Positions 51,888 to 62,183 of a DNA stretch of 64,000 nt are shown here, piece by piece (position 1 is the first letter of the stretch; the number at the start of each line of letters is the position of its first letter). Below the pieces are notes generated by a model, which was not told the DNA's origin, did not search any database, and worked only from the letters and a program-made list of their open reading frames with translations. The position numbers were made by a program, and so were the translations under genes. The DNA comes from an uncultured beta proteobacterium (GTDB lineage Bacteria > Pseudomonadota > Gammaproteobacteria > Burkholderiales > Burkholderiaceae_C): positions 1 through 64,000 of the forward strand of contig CAIJPE010000378.1 in assembly GCA_903822435.1 (NCBI GenBank), read 5' to 3'.

Positions 51888-52828
51888 CCACGCTCCTCAG
51901 CCAACTAGATCCGCGCGACGTTCGCGCCGCCTTGCGCGGGCCGACAGGCTTGCGGGTCCGCACAGGGCCCATCACGTCGCGCATCGTGACACCGCTGCCC
52001 GAAGTGGGTTCGGCCATCCAGACGCTCTATGCGGACTACCCGGTGGCCGATGCCGACAGCTTCGTCGACTTCCACGTCGGCGTCCGGCGCCCGCCCAATG
52101 CCAGGGCGTTCTGGCGCAAACAGGTGGTCTTCGAACTCGAAGGCCAGGCGCCGTTCAACCCGCTGCCGGGGGACCAGGGCTTCCCGCTGCTCGAGTGGGG
52201 CATGAACTGGTGCACCTACGCCCATTGCCATCAATACCTCATCCTGCACGCGGCGGTGCTCGAGCAGAACGGGCGGGCGCTGATCCTGCCCGCGCCTTCG
52301 GGTTCGGGCAAGAGCACGCTGTGCGCCGGCCTGCTCTTCAACGGTTGGCGCCTGTTGTCCGATGAACTGACGCTGATCGACCCACGGGACGGGATGGTCG
52401 TGCCCATGCCCCGGCCGGTGAGCGTGAAGAACGCGTCCATCGAGGTTTTGTCGAAATTCGTGCCGGGCTTGCGGTTTGGCTCGCGTGTTTCCGAGACCGT
52501 CAAGGGCGTCGTGGCACACTTCAAGGCACCCGCCGACGCAGTAGCCCGGGCCGGCGAAAAGGCGATTCCTGCCTGGATCGTGATGCCGAAATACGTGGCG
52601 GGCCTGCCGGCCACGTTGCGGCCGCAGCCGAAGGCCCGGGCCTTCATGGGCCTGATCGAGAATGCATTCAACTATGACGTCTTCGGTGCCGATGGGTTTG
52701 CCCTGCTGGGCTCCGTGATCGACCGCAGCGCATGCTTCACTTTCGAGTACGGCCACCTGCAAGAGGCGATCGACCGCTTCGCGCAACTTTCGCAGGCAAC
52801 CACGAACCCGCGCGACAACCAGCCCTGA
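51884..52828 (+). CDS. HprK-related kinase A
   Basis: 314 residues from GTG 51884. Walker A APSGSGKST at residues 137-145, preceded by LILHAAVLEQNGRALIL, followed by LLSDELTLIDP, the HprK-like metal-binding region. The rest diverges from true Hpr kinase, and no canonical HPr gene is present nearby. It matches the family I know as TIGR04352. From context it may phosphorylate the neighbouring Tat protein or a small carrier before export; this is inference. Confidence 0.9.
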   Translation: MTTLLSQLDPRDVRAALRGPTGLRVRTGPITSRIVTPLPEVGSAIQTLYADYPVADADSFVDFHVGVRRPPNARAFWRKQVVFELEGQAPFNPLPGDQGFPLLEWGMNWCTYAHCHQYLILHAAVLEQNGRALILPAPSGSGKSTLCAGLLFNGWRLLSDELTLIDPRDGMVVPMPRPVSVKNASIEVLSKFVPGLRFGSRVSETVKGVVAHFKAPADAVARAGEKAIPAWIVMPKYVAGLPATLRPQPKARAFMGLIENAFNYDVFGADGFALLGSVIDRSACFTFEYGHLQEAIDRFAQLSQATTNPRDNQP

Positions 52829-52871
52829 GGCCGCCGGGCCGGGCCCGAGGGCCCTGTCTGCCGCACGGCAT

Positions 52872-53996
52872 GTGGGGGTCCACACCTTGAGCCGGCTCCT
52901 TGCCGGTGGTGTGGTGACGGCGCTGACCGACCCCGCCACCATCGCCACGGCATCGAACGGCGAACTGTCGCGGCTGGTCCAGGAGGGTCGCCGCACCGGC
53001 CTGCTCGGACGCATTGCCACGCGCGCCAAGGCCACGGGTTACCCGCCCGGATGGCCACCCGCCATGAAAGCCCATCTGGACGCCGCACTGCGCGTGTGCC
53101 GGGCACAGCAGGCGGAAATTCGGCGCGAAACCGCCTTCATCTCGCAGGCGCTGTCCACGCTGGGCGCGCCGATCATCCTGCTCAAGGGCGCCGCCTACGT
53201 GGTGGCCGACCTGCCTGCCGCCGACGGTCGGGTGTTCGGCGATATCGACATCATGGTGCCCAAGGAAGCGATCGTCGAAGCCGAGTCGCTGCTCATGATG
53301 AACGGCTGGCTCAGCACGCACCAGACCGACTACGACCAGCGGTACTACCGCCAGTGGATGCACGAGTTGCCGCCCATGCAGCATGTGCATCGCGGCACGG
53401 CGCTCGACGTGCACCACGCGATCCTGCCCGAGACGGCACGACTGCGCCCGAGTTCGCGGCTGCTCTTCGAGCGGGCCGTGCCGGTGGCCGGATGGCCCCA
53501 CGTGCATGTGCTGGCACCCGAAGACATGGTGCTGCACAGCATGACGCACCTGTTCATGAACGACGACATGCGCTATGCGCTGCGCGACCTGTCCGACCTC
53601 GATCTGTTGCTGCGCCACTTCAGCGGACGGCCGGGCTTCTGGTCGGAACTGGTGGCCAGGGCTCAGGCACTGGACCTTCGGCGTCCGCTCTTTTACGGGT
53701 TGCGCCAGACGCAACGTGTCCTGAAGACGCCCATTCCCGAAAGCGCGCTGGCCGACACGGAACCCTTCGGCCCCGAGGGGGCTGCCCGCCCGTTGATGCG
53801 AGCGATCTGGGATGAAGCGCTGCGGGCCCAGCATCCGGACGAGCAGGCATGGGCCTCGCGCGCAGCGTTGTTCGCGCTGTATGTCAGGGGCCACTGGTTG
53901 AGGATGCCTCCCCTGATGCTGGCCCGCCACCTGGCCACCAAAGCCCTTCAACGTCCCGAACAGGATGCCCAGAGCGCGCGACAGCCCGGCGTCTGA
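52872..53996 (+). CDS. Nucleotidyltransferase family protein, HprK/PqqD-linked
   Basis: 374 residues from GTG 52872. The nucleotidyltransferase core shows IILLKGAAYVVADL then RVFGDIDIMVPKE, with the metal-binding Asp pair, and a later LDVHHAILPETARLRP. C-terminal helical part includes LAPEDMVLHSMTHLF and RDLSDLDLLLRH. No membrane helices. The family (NTP_transf_5-like) regularly accompanies the HprK-like and PqqD-like genes. The nucleotide and target are unknown. Confidence 0.88.
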   Translation: MGVHTLSRLLAGGVVTALTDPATIATASNGELSRLVQEGRRTGLLGRIATRAKATGYPPGWPPAMKAHLDAALRVCRAQQAEIRRETAFISQALSTLGAPIILLKGAAYVVADLPAADGRVFGDIDIMVPKEAIVEAESLLMMNGWLSTHQTDYDQRYYRQWMHELPPMQHVHRGTALDVHHAILPETARLRPSSRLLFERAVPVAGWPHVHVLAPEDMVLHSMTHLFMNDDMRYALRDLSDLDLLLRHFSGRPGFWSELVARAQALDLRRPLFYGLRQTQRVLKTPIPESALADTEPFGPEGAARPLMRAIWDEALRAQHPDEQAWASRAALFALYVRGHWLRMPPLMLARHLATKALQRPEQDAQSARQPGV

Positions 53997-54040
53997 GGGC
54001 AGGCGCAGGCCCGAGCCGTGCACTAGTTATCACTCTGGGG

Positions 54041-54054
54041 GCCTGTCGACAGGC
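54041..54054. repeat. Perfect 14-base palindrome
   Basis: GCCTGTCGACAGGC, about 45 bases after the nucleotidyltransferase stop. It may be an operator or the core of a weak terminator; no T-run follows. Confidence 0.5.
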
Positions 54055-54216
54055 GCCGAGGGGCCCGAAGCGGCAGGTGTTGCGTATCCTCGCTCGTGAA
54101 TTTGAATCTTCAGATCCAGGACAGTTCTGACCTGTCCCCATCCTTCGAACTGCGGATCCTGCCGGCGGGGACCCCCCCGAACGCAGGGATTGCTAGGGCA
54201 AACCAGGCCCATTTAC

Positions 54217-54245
54217 ATTCGATCACACGGATACCTGGATCGAAT
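54217..54245. promoter_or_regulatory. Operator-like dyad upstream of the priming glycosyltransferase
   Basis: Perfect 8-base arms ATTCGATC and GATCGAAT with 13 bases between them, about 100 bases before ATG 54344. The geometry suits a dimeric DNA-binding protein. The regulator is unknown. Confidence 0.5.
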
Positions 54246-54343
54246 CGGGCGCCCAGGCGCGGCGGTTCAGCTGGGCGCAGGGTCTGTTGCAGTTCCCGGA
54301 AAGGGCTCCTCCCTCTCTGGCTGGCCCGTGCACGGTGGACAAA

Positions 54344-55723
54344 ATGATCCGAATCTTCAATCACTACGTGCATCGCTCAGCCCTGAGAGGCATGCTCTTC
54401 GACCTCGGGCTGGTCTTGATGGTCGCCATGATCTCGGTGGGGCTCCAGGTGGGCAGCGTCGACCAGGCGTTCCCGCTGGCCGGCACGCAGATGGTGTCGT
54501 TCGCGGCCTGCCTCTTCGTGATCAACAGCGCCTCGGGGCTCTACGAATCAGGCCCGGCCGGCTCGGCAGGCAGGTCCGTCGCAAGGGCCATCGTGGTGTT
54601 GCTGGTGGCACTGCCACTCACCTACGGCATCTTCGGGCTGCTGCCACCCACCTTTGCCAACCGCGAAAGCGTGCAGCTCTCGATGATGGCCGGCGTGTCC
54701 GCGCTGATCCTGCGCCGTGCCTACCTCTCTCATTCCTCGGCTCCCGCAGGCCGAACGCGCATCCTGATCTTCGGGGCCGGTCCTGCTGCCTGTGTCGTGG
54801 GCAACACCTTGCGGTCATCCGATCCCAACGCCTACATTGTGGGATACGTTCCTGGCCCCAACGAGCGTGAACCGACCGTGCCGCCGCACCAGATCCTGGC
54901 GATGGAAGGCACGCTGCCCGAACTGGCCCGCAACCTGAACGTCGACGAGATCGTGGTCGCCCTGACCGAGCGCCGGGCTGGCAGCATGCCGTTGCGCCAA
55001 TTGCTGGACTGCAAGGTCTCGGGCACCAAGGTCTACGACCTGAACACCCACTTCGAGAAGACGCTCGGCCAGATCCGGATCGACTTCCTCAGCGCCAGCT
55101 GGCTGATCTTCGGCGATGGCTTCAACCAGGGTGCGCTGCGCACCGCTGTCAAGCGCGTTTTCGACCTCTTCTGTGCCGCCATTCTCTGCCTGGTGTCGGC
55201 CCCGGTGATGATCATCACGGCGGCCGCGATCAAGTTCGAGAGCAAGGGGCCCGTGCTGTATCGCCAGGAGCGCGTCGGCCTGAACGGCCGGACCTTCAGC
55301 ATCGCCAAGTTCCGCAGCATGCGCACCGACGCGGAGCAGGACGGCAAGCCGCGCTGGGCCTCCGCCAACGACGACCGCATCACCCGCGTGGGCTCACTGA
55401 TCCGCCGCCTGCGCATCGACGAACTGCCCCAGCTGCTCAACGTGTTGCGGGGTGACATGAGCCTGGTGGGCCCGCGCCCGGAGCGCCCCTTCTTCGTCGA
55501 CCAACTGACCCAGGACATTCCCTTCTATGCCTTGCGCCACAGCGTCAAGCCCGGCGTGACCGGCTGGGCGCAGGTGCGCTACCACTACGGCTCGACCGTG
55601 GAAGACTCACAGGAAAAGCTGCAGTACGACCTGTACTATGTGAAGAATCACACCCTGTTCCTGGACCTCGTGGTCCTGTTGGAAACCGTCGGAGTCGTTC
55701 TGACCGGCAAGGGCGCGCGCTGA
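54344..55723 (+). CDS. Priming glycosyltransferase, PEP-CTERM system (EpsB/WbaP-like)
   Basis: 459 residues from ATG 54344. Four N-terminal helices, a Rossmann-like middle (RILIFGAGPAACVVG, GYVPGPNERE), a further helix near 270 and the C-terminal bacterial sugar transferase domain: VLYRQERVGLNGRTFSIAKFRSM, RRLRIDELPQLLNVLRGDMSLVGPRPERP and PGVTGWAQVRY. Transfers the first sugar phosphate to undecaprenyl phosphate, starting repeat-unit synthesis. Fits the family I know as TIGR03013. Start chosen just before MIRIFNHYVH, the usual N-terminus. Confidence 0.94.
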   Translation: MIRIFNHYVHRSALRGMLFDLGLVLMVAMISVGLQVGSVDQAFPLAGTQMVSFAACLFVINSASGLYESGPAGSAGRSVARAIVVLLVALPLTYGIFGLLPPTFANRESVQLSMMAGVSALILRRAYLSHSSAPAGRTRILIFGAGPAACVVGNTLRSSDPNAYIVGYVPGPNEREPTVPPHQILAMEGTLPELARNLNVDEIVVALTERRAGSMPLRQLLDCKVSGTKVYDLNTHFEKTLGQIRIDFLSASWLIFGDGFNQGALRTAVKRVFDLFCAAILCLVSAPVMIITAAAIKFESKGPVLYRQERVGLNGRTFSIAKFRSMRTDAEQDGKPRWASANDDRITRVGSLIRRLRIDELPQLLNVLRGDMSLVGPRPERPFFVDQLTQDIPFYALRHSVKPGVTGWAQVRYHYGSTVEDSQEKLQYDLYYVKNHTLFLDLVVLLETVGVVLTGKGAR

Positions 55724-55839
55724 CTGGCGTACGCCGGCGCCCGCAACGGCGCACTCCCGGCTGCCTTCACGCCTGCCGGGCTTTCCCGACAGTCCGGAGC
55801 CAGGGCCCAGCGACCGAGCGCCCTGCCTGACATCCGACG

Positions 55840-57944
55840 ATGGATCCTGCTACCGACGAAGTCGCCGTCTACGGTTTTGGCATCGCCGCGGTGGTCCACG
55901 GGCTGTTCGCCCTGTACACGTCCCTCGCCGGCCGCCTGCGCGGGGCCGATGCGCGATCCCGCCGCGCCTTCACCGGAGCCATCGGCGCCACGGCGCTGTG
56001 GGCCCTCGCCGCGCTGTGGTGGAATTTCAGGCAGGCACCCGGCGTGCAGCTTCTGTCGGGTGCGCTCGACCTGCTGCGCTACGGCCTGTGGTTCACCTTC
56101 CTGCTGACCCTCTTCGGACGCAGCGCACGGGCCGCCCAGCCAGGCATGATCGGCCGGTTGCGATGGGCCACCGCGGGGCTGGTGGGCGTGGCCTTCGTGG
56201 TGCTGCTGGCCGGCGCCCTGCAAGGGCGTGGCGCGGGCGTCTCGCGATGGGCCTCGGGCGTGGCGATGGCCTTGCCCCTGGCCGGCCTGCTGCTCGTCGA
56301 ACAACTGTTCCGCAACCTGGGCGAAGACTCGCGCTGGAACGCCAAGCCGATGTGCCTGGGCCTGGCTTGCATCTTCGTATTCGACGTCTATCTGTACGCG
56401 CAAGCCTTCCTGTTCGGACGCTTCGATCCCGAGGCCCAGAGCGCGCGCGGCGCCGTGCATGCGCTGGCCGTGCCGTTCCTGTGGGTGGCCGCGCGCCGCA
56501 ACGACGACTGGATCGCCCGTGTGCAGGTGTCGCACACGGCGGCGTTCTACTCGGCCACCATGATCCTGGCGGGGCTGTACCTGCTGTTCATGGCGGCAAT
56601 CGGCTACTACGTGCGCTACTTTGGTGGCAACTGGGGCGGCGCCTTGCAGCTCGGCCTGCTGGTGGGCGGCGTCGCCTTGCTGGGCATGCTGATGTTCTCG
56701 GGCTCGCTGCGCTCGTGGCTGCGCGTCTTCGTCAGCAAGCACTTCTACAGCTACCGCTACGACTACCGTGAAGAGTGGCTGCGCTTCACGTCGATGCTGT
56801 CGGCCAACCGCTCGCCGCAGGAAATGGGCGAGCTGATCGTGCGCGGGCTGGCCAAGATGGTCGAGTGCCCCGGCGGCAGCCTGTGGACGCGGGCAGGCAG
56901 CGAGGCCGAGTTCGTGCAGACCGCCTGCTGGAACATGGCCCGCGTGACCGAGGCCGAGAAGGCCGATGCATCGCTGTGCACCTTCCTGCGCGAGAAGGGC
57001 TGGGTGGTGGACCTGGACGAGTTCAAGTCGTCGCCCCGGCGCTACGAGACGCTGGCCCTTCCCACCTGGCTGCTGGCATCGCCCAACGGTTGGCTGGTGG
57101 TGCCGCTGCTGGCCGGAGACGACCTGCTGGGCTTCGTGCTGCTGGCCCGCCCGCTGACGGCCATCAAGCTGAACTGGGAAGTGCTCGACCTGCTGAAGAC
57201 GGCCGGCCGCCAGGCGGCCGGTTACCTGGCCCAGATGCAGGCCACCGAGGCCTTGCTGGAGGCCCGCAAGTTCGAGGCTTTCAACCGCATGTCCGCGTTC
57301 GTCGTGCACGACCTGAAGAACATCGTCGCGCAGCTCTCGCTCATGCTCAAGAATGCGGAAAGGCTGCACGACAACCGCGAGTTCCAGCAAGACATGCTGT
57401 TGACCGTCGAGAGCTCGCTTGAGAAGATGCGCCGTCTCATGCTGCAGTTGCGTGAAGGTGCCACCCCGCCGGGCGGCAGCCGCGGCGTGGAACTCGCCCC
57501 GATCGTTCGCCGCCTGTCGGCGATGGCCACTTCGCAGGGCCGCAGCCTTCAGGTCGAGGAGAGCGACCGGCTGTACACCCGGGGGCACGACGACCGACTG
57601 GAACGTGTGCTGGGTCATCTGGTGCAGAACGCACTCGAGGCCACGCCCGCGTCCGGGCGGGTCTGGGTCAAGGTCCAGCGCTACAGCGGGCAGGTGCGCG
57701 TCGAAGTGGGTGACACGGGCGCCGGCATGAGCGAGGACTTCGTTCGCAACAAGCTCTTCCGGCCTTTCAACACGACCAAACACAGCGGCATGGGCATCGG
57801 CACCTACGAGAGTTTCCAGTACATCCGCGAGCTCGGGGGCAGCCTGTCCGTCGAAAGCCAGCCGGGTCAGGGCACGGTCATCACTGTCCTGTTGCCGCTG
57901 TTCGAGGTGCACAGCGGCTCGGACCTCCTCCGTGCAAGCGCGCC

Positions 57945-57948
<4 letters not shown>
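55840..57948 (+). CDS. prsK: PEP-CTERM system histidine kinase
   Basis: 702 residues. About eight N-terminal membrane helices (residues 10-290), a GAF-like sensor region (about 330-470), the H-box FVVHDLKNIVAQL with His490 and an HATPase domain ending GMGIGTYESFQYIRELGGSLSVE. Fits the family I know as TIGR02916. Its last four bases overlap the start of prsR (ATGA). Senses an unknown membrane-linked cue and phosphorylates PrsR. Confidence 0.95.
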
Positions 57949-59312
<1,364 letters not shown>

Positions 59313-59352
59313 GACGCAGGCCAGCCCGTCCTGAGCGAGTCCAAGGGAGACC

Positions 59353-62142
59353 ATGATCAAGCCAACTTCGATGTCGGGCGTCACCTGCACGCTGGTGCTG
59401 GCCGGTGCGCTCGCGCTGTCGCAGGCGTCCTGCAGTTCCGACAGCCCGCAATCGCTGATCGCGTCGGGCAAGCAGTTCGTGGCGAAGAAGGACCCGCGCT
59501 CGGCGGTGATCCAGTTCAAGAGTGCCCTGCAGCTCGATCCGCAGTCCGTCGAAGCGCGCTACCTTCTCGGCCAGGCCATGCTCGACTCCGAGGACCCGAC
59601 AGGCGCGGCCGTCGAACTGGCCAAGGCCTTCGACCAGAAGTACGACCCGAACAAGGTCCTTCCTTCGTTGGCGCGAGCCATGTTGCTGGCCGGCGATGAC
59701 GAAAAGATGACCACGCTGTACGGCGACGTCACCCTGGACGACAAGACCGCCATGGCCGCCTTGAAGTCCACCGTGGCTGCGGGCTGGGGCCTGCAGAACA
59801 AGCTGGCCAAGTCCGAAGCCGCCATCGCCGCGGCCCTGCAGGCCGTGCCCGACTACGGCCCGGCGCTGCTGCTGCGGGCCCGGTTCGTGGCGGCGCGACA
59901 CGATGCGGCAGGGGCCATGGCCATGGTGGACCAGGTGCTGGCCCGCGAGCCCAATCTCTATGAGGGCTGGCAGATCAAGGGCGAGATCCAGCAGGCGCTG
60001 CTGAAGAACCCCGACGCGGCGCTGGAGTCGTTCCGCAAGGCCCTGTCGCTGGAACAGGCCTACGTGCCGGCGCACATGGCCATCATCGCCATGCGCCTGG
60101 GCGCCAACGACATCGCCGGGGCCAAGGCGCAGGCCGAGCAGTTGCGCAAGGTCTTGCCCAAGCATCCTCAGATGATGTTCGTCGATGCGCAGATCGCCTT
60201 CGGCGACCGCGACGTGAAGAAGGCGCGCGAGCTCTCGCAGCAGCTCATGCGGCTGGCGCCCACCCACCAGGGCGTGCTGCAGTTGGCCGGTGCGATCGAG
60301 GCGCAAAGCGGCTCGCTGGTGCTGGCCGAGACCTTCCTGAACAAGGCGCTGCAGCTCAATCCCGACCTGCCGCTGGCCCGCCGGCTGCTGGCCCAGACCT
60401 ACCTGAAGCTGGGCCAGCCGACCCGGGCGATGGAAACGCTCAAGCCGCTGCTGGCAGCCGACCCCCCCGACGGCCAGGCCCTCTCGCTGACCGGCGACGC
60501 CCAATTGCAGCTGGGCGACACCGATGGCGCCGAGCGCTCGTTCCAGCAAGTCGCCAAACTCGATCCGAAGGACACGCGGGCCCAGACCGCCATCGCCCTG
60601 GGCCAGCTGGCCCGCGGCAACACCGATGCCGCCTTCGCCCAGCTGGAGGCCCTGGCCCGTGGCAGCAAGGACGTGGTGGCCGAGCAGGCGCTGGTCAGCC
60701 TGCGCCTGAAGCGCAAGGAATACGACGCTGCGCTGAGCACGGTCGACGCCATGCTCAAGAAGCTGCCCGACGACGCCACGGTGATGGACCTGCGCGGCCG
60801 GGTGCTCTTGGCGCGCAAGGACTATCCGGGTGCGCGGGCTGCTTTCGAGCAGGCCCTGAAGACCGACCCGACCCTGCTGCTGGCCACCTCCAACCTGGCC
60901 GCGGTGGACCTCATCGAGAACAAGCCCCAGGACGCCGAGAAGCGCTTCGAGTCGGCCATTCAGGCCGAACCGCGCAACTACTACGCCCGAATGGCACTGG
61001 CCACGATGCGCGAGCGCAACGGCGCGCCGGTCGAGGAAGTCCGCAAGATCCTGGAAGAGGCCGTCAAGGCCGCGCCGTCGGAATCGGCACCGCGGCTGCA
61101 GCTCATCGAACTGCTGCTGCGCAAGCGGCTGTACAAGGACGCGCTCTCGGCCGCCCAGGAGGCCGCGGCGGCGCTGTCCAACGACGTGCGCGTGCTGGAC
61201 GCCGTCGGGCGCGCGCAGATGCAGGCCGGCAGCCCGGAGCAGGCGATCGTCACCTTCCGTCGGTTGGCCGGCCTGGACCCCAACTCCGCGGGCACCTACC
61301 TGCGGCTGGCCGACGTCTACCGGGCCACCGGCAAGCGGGACAGCGTCGAGAGCTCGATCCGGAAGGCCCTGGAAGTCGACCCGGACCTGGCCGTGGCCCG
61401 GACCTCGCTGGTGGACTTCCTCTTGTCCAGCAATCGCAGCAAGGAAGCGCTGGAGGTGGCCCGCGCCGAGCAGCAGCGCCGGCCCAAGAGCGACTCCGGC
61501 TACGTGCTGGAAGGCGCGGTGCATCTGCGGGCCAAGGCCACCGATGCGGCGCTGCAGGCTTACCGCAACGGGATCGCCGCGGTCGGTGAAGGCTCAGGGC
61601 TGCCCACGCTCCTGTTCGTGGTGCTCAACCGCCAGGGCCGCGCGCCCGAAGCCGAGAAGTTCGCGCTGGGCTGGCTCAAGGACCACCCGGCGGACGTGGG
61701 CGTCGAATACCAGCTGGCCCTGGCCGAACTGGGACGCGGAGATGCCCAGCAGGCCGAAGCGCGGTTGCGCCGCGTGGTGTCCCTGCGCCCGCAGAATGCC
61801 CTGGCCCTGAACAACCTGGCGGCAATCCTGGCCCGCCGGGGCGATCCGGCCTCCGTCGAACTCGCCCGGCGGGCCGCCGACCTGGCGCCGGAGACGGCCG
61901 AGGTGATCGACACCCTGGCCATGGCGCTGGCGTCCCAGAAGCAGTTCGACAAGGCCATGTCCGAACAGAAGCACGCAGTGGAACTCGATCCCAAGAACGC
62001 CAATCTGCGCCTGAACCTGGCCCGGATCGCCCTGCTATCCGGCGACAAGGAATTGGCGCGCAAGGAAGTCGAACGCCTGGAAGCCCTGGGGCCCGCCTAC
62101 GCCCGGCAGGGCGACGTGGCTAAATTGAGGAGCAGCCTTTGA
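59353..62142 (+). CDS. prsT: PEP-CTERM system TPR lipoprotein PrsT
   Basis: 929 residues with AAGGGAG seven bases before ATG 59353. Signal and lipobox LALSQASC (Cys27), then TPR repeats over almost the full length, for example AVIQFKSALQLDPQSVEARYLLGQA and AGARAAFEQALKTDPTLLLA-type units. Fits the family I know as TIGR02917. Probably an outer-membrane-anchored periplasmic scaffold. Follows prsR by 40 bases and is the likely operon member below the two-component pair. Confidence 0.95.
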   Translation: MIKPTSMSGVTCTLVLAGALALSQASCSSDSPQSLIASGKQFVAKKDPRSAVIQFKSALQLDPQSVEARYLLGQAMLDSEDPTGAAVELAKAFDQKYDPNKVLPSLARAMLLAGDDEKMTTLYGDVTLDDKTAMAALKSTVAAGWGLQNKLAKSEAAIAAALQAVPDYGPALLLRARFVAARHDAAGAMAMVDQVLAREPNLYEGWQIKGEIQQALLKNPDAALESFRKALSLEQAYVPAHMAIIAMRLGANDIAGAKAQAEQLRKVLPKHPQMMFVDAQIAFGDRDVKKARELSQQLMRLAPTHQGVLQLAGAIEAQSGSLVLAETFLNKALQLNPDLPLARRLLAQTYLKLGQPTRAMETLKPLLAADPPDGQALSLTGDAQLQLGDTDGAERSFQQVAKLDPKDTRAQTAIALGQLARGNTDAAFAQLEALARGSKDVVAEQALVSLRLKRKEYDAALSTVDAMLKKLPDDATVMDLRGRVLLARKDYPGARAAFEQALKTDPTLLLATSNLAAVDLIENKPQDAEKRFESAIQAEPRNYYARMALATMRERNGAPVEEVRKILEEAVKAAPSESAPRLQLIELLLRKRLYKDALSAAQEAAAALSNDVRVLDAVGRAQMQAGSPEQAIVTFRRLAGLDPNSAGTYLRLADVYRATGKRDSVESSIRKALEVDPDLAVARTSLVDFLLSSNRSKEALEVARAEQQRRPKSDSGYVLEGAVHLRAKATDAALQAYRNGIAAVGEGSGLPTLLFVVLNRQGRAPEAEKFALGWLKDHPADVGVEYQLALAELGRGDAQQAEARLRRVVSLRPQNALALNNLAAILARRGDPASVELARRAADLAPETAEVIDTLAMALASQKQFDKAMSEQKHAVELDPKNANLRLNLARIALLSGDKELARKEVERLEALGPAYARQGDVAKLRSSL
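62127..62132 (+). promoter_or_regulatory. GAGGAG ribosome site at the end of prsT
   Basis: GAGGAG followed six bases later by TTG 62139, which overlaps the prsT stop and is in frame with the second TPR gene. It may direct a coupled TTG start 15 codons before ATG 62184. Confidence 0.4.
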
Positions 62143-62183
62143 GAAGCTTCGATGCACGGCCCGGCGGGATGCCCAGGCACCCG

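Larger units (their letters stand above)
53997..54343 (+). promoter_or_regulatory. Leader region of the priming glycosyltransferase
   Basis: 347 bases without a gene. It contains the palindrome GCCTGTCGACAGGC (54041-54054), GGACAG/CTGTCC arms (54119-54137) and the dyad at 54217-54245. A/T-rich sequence at 54203-54225 may hold the promoter. No exact sigma-54 or sigma-70 match was found. Confidence 0.5.

Noticed and set aside
54119-54137. GGACAG/CTGTCC arms as an insertion-sequence remnant
   Set aside because: The arms are only six bases and there is no transposase fragment or target duplication nearby.
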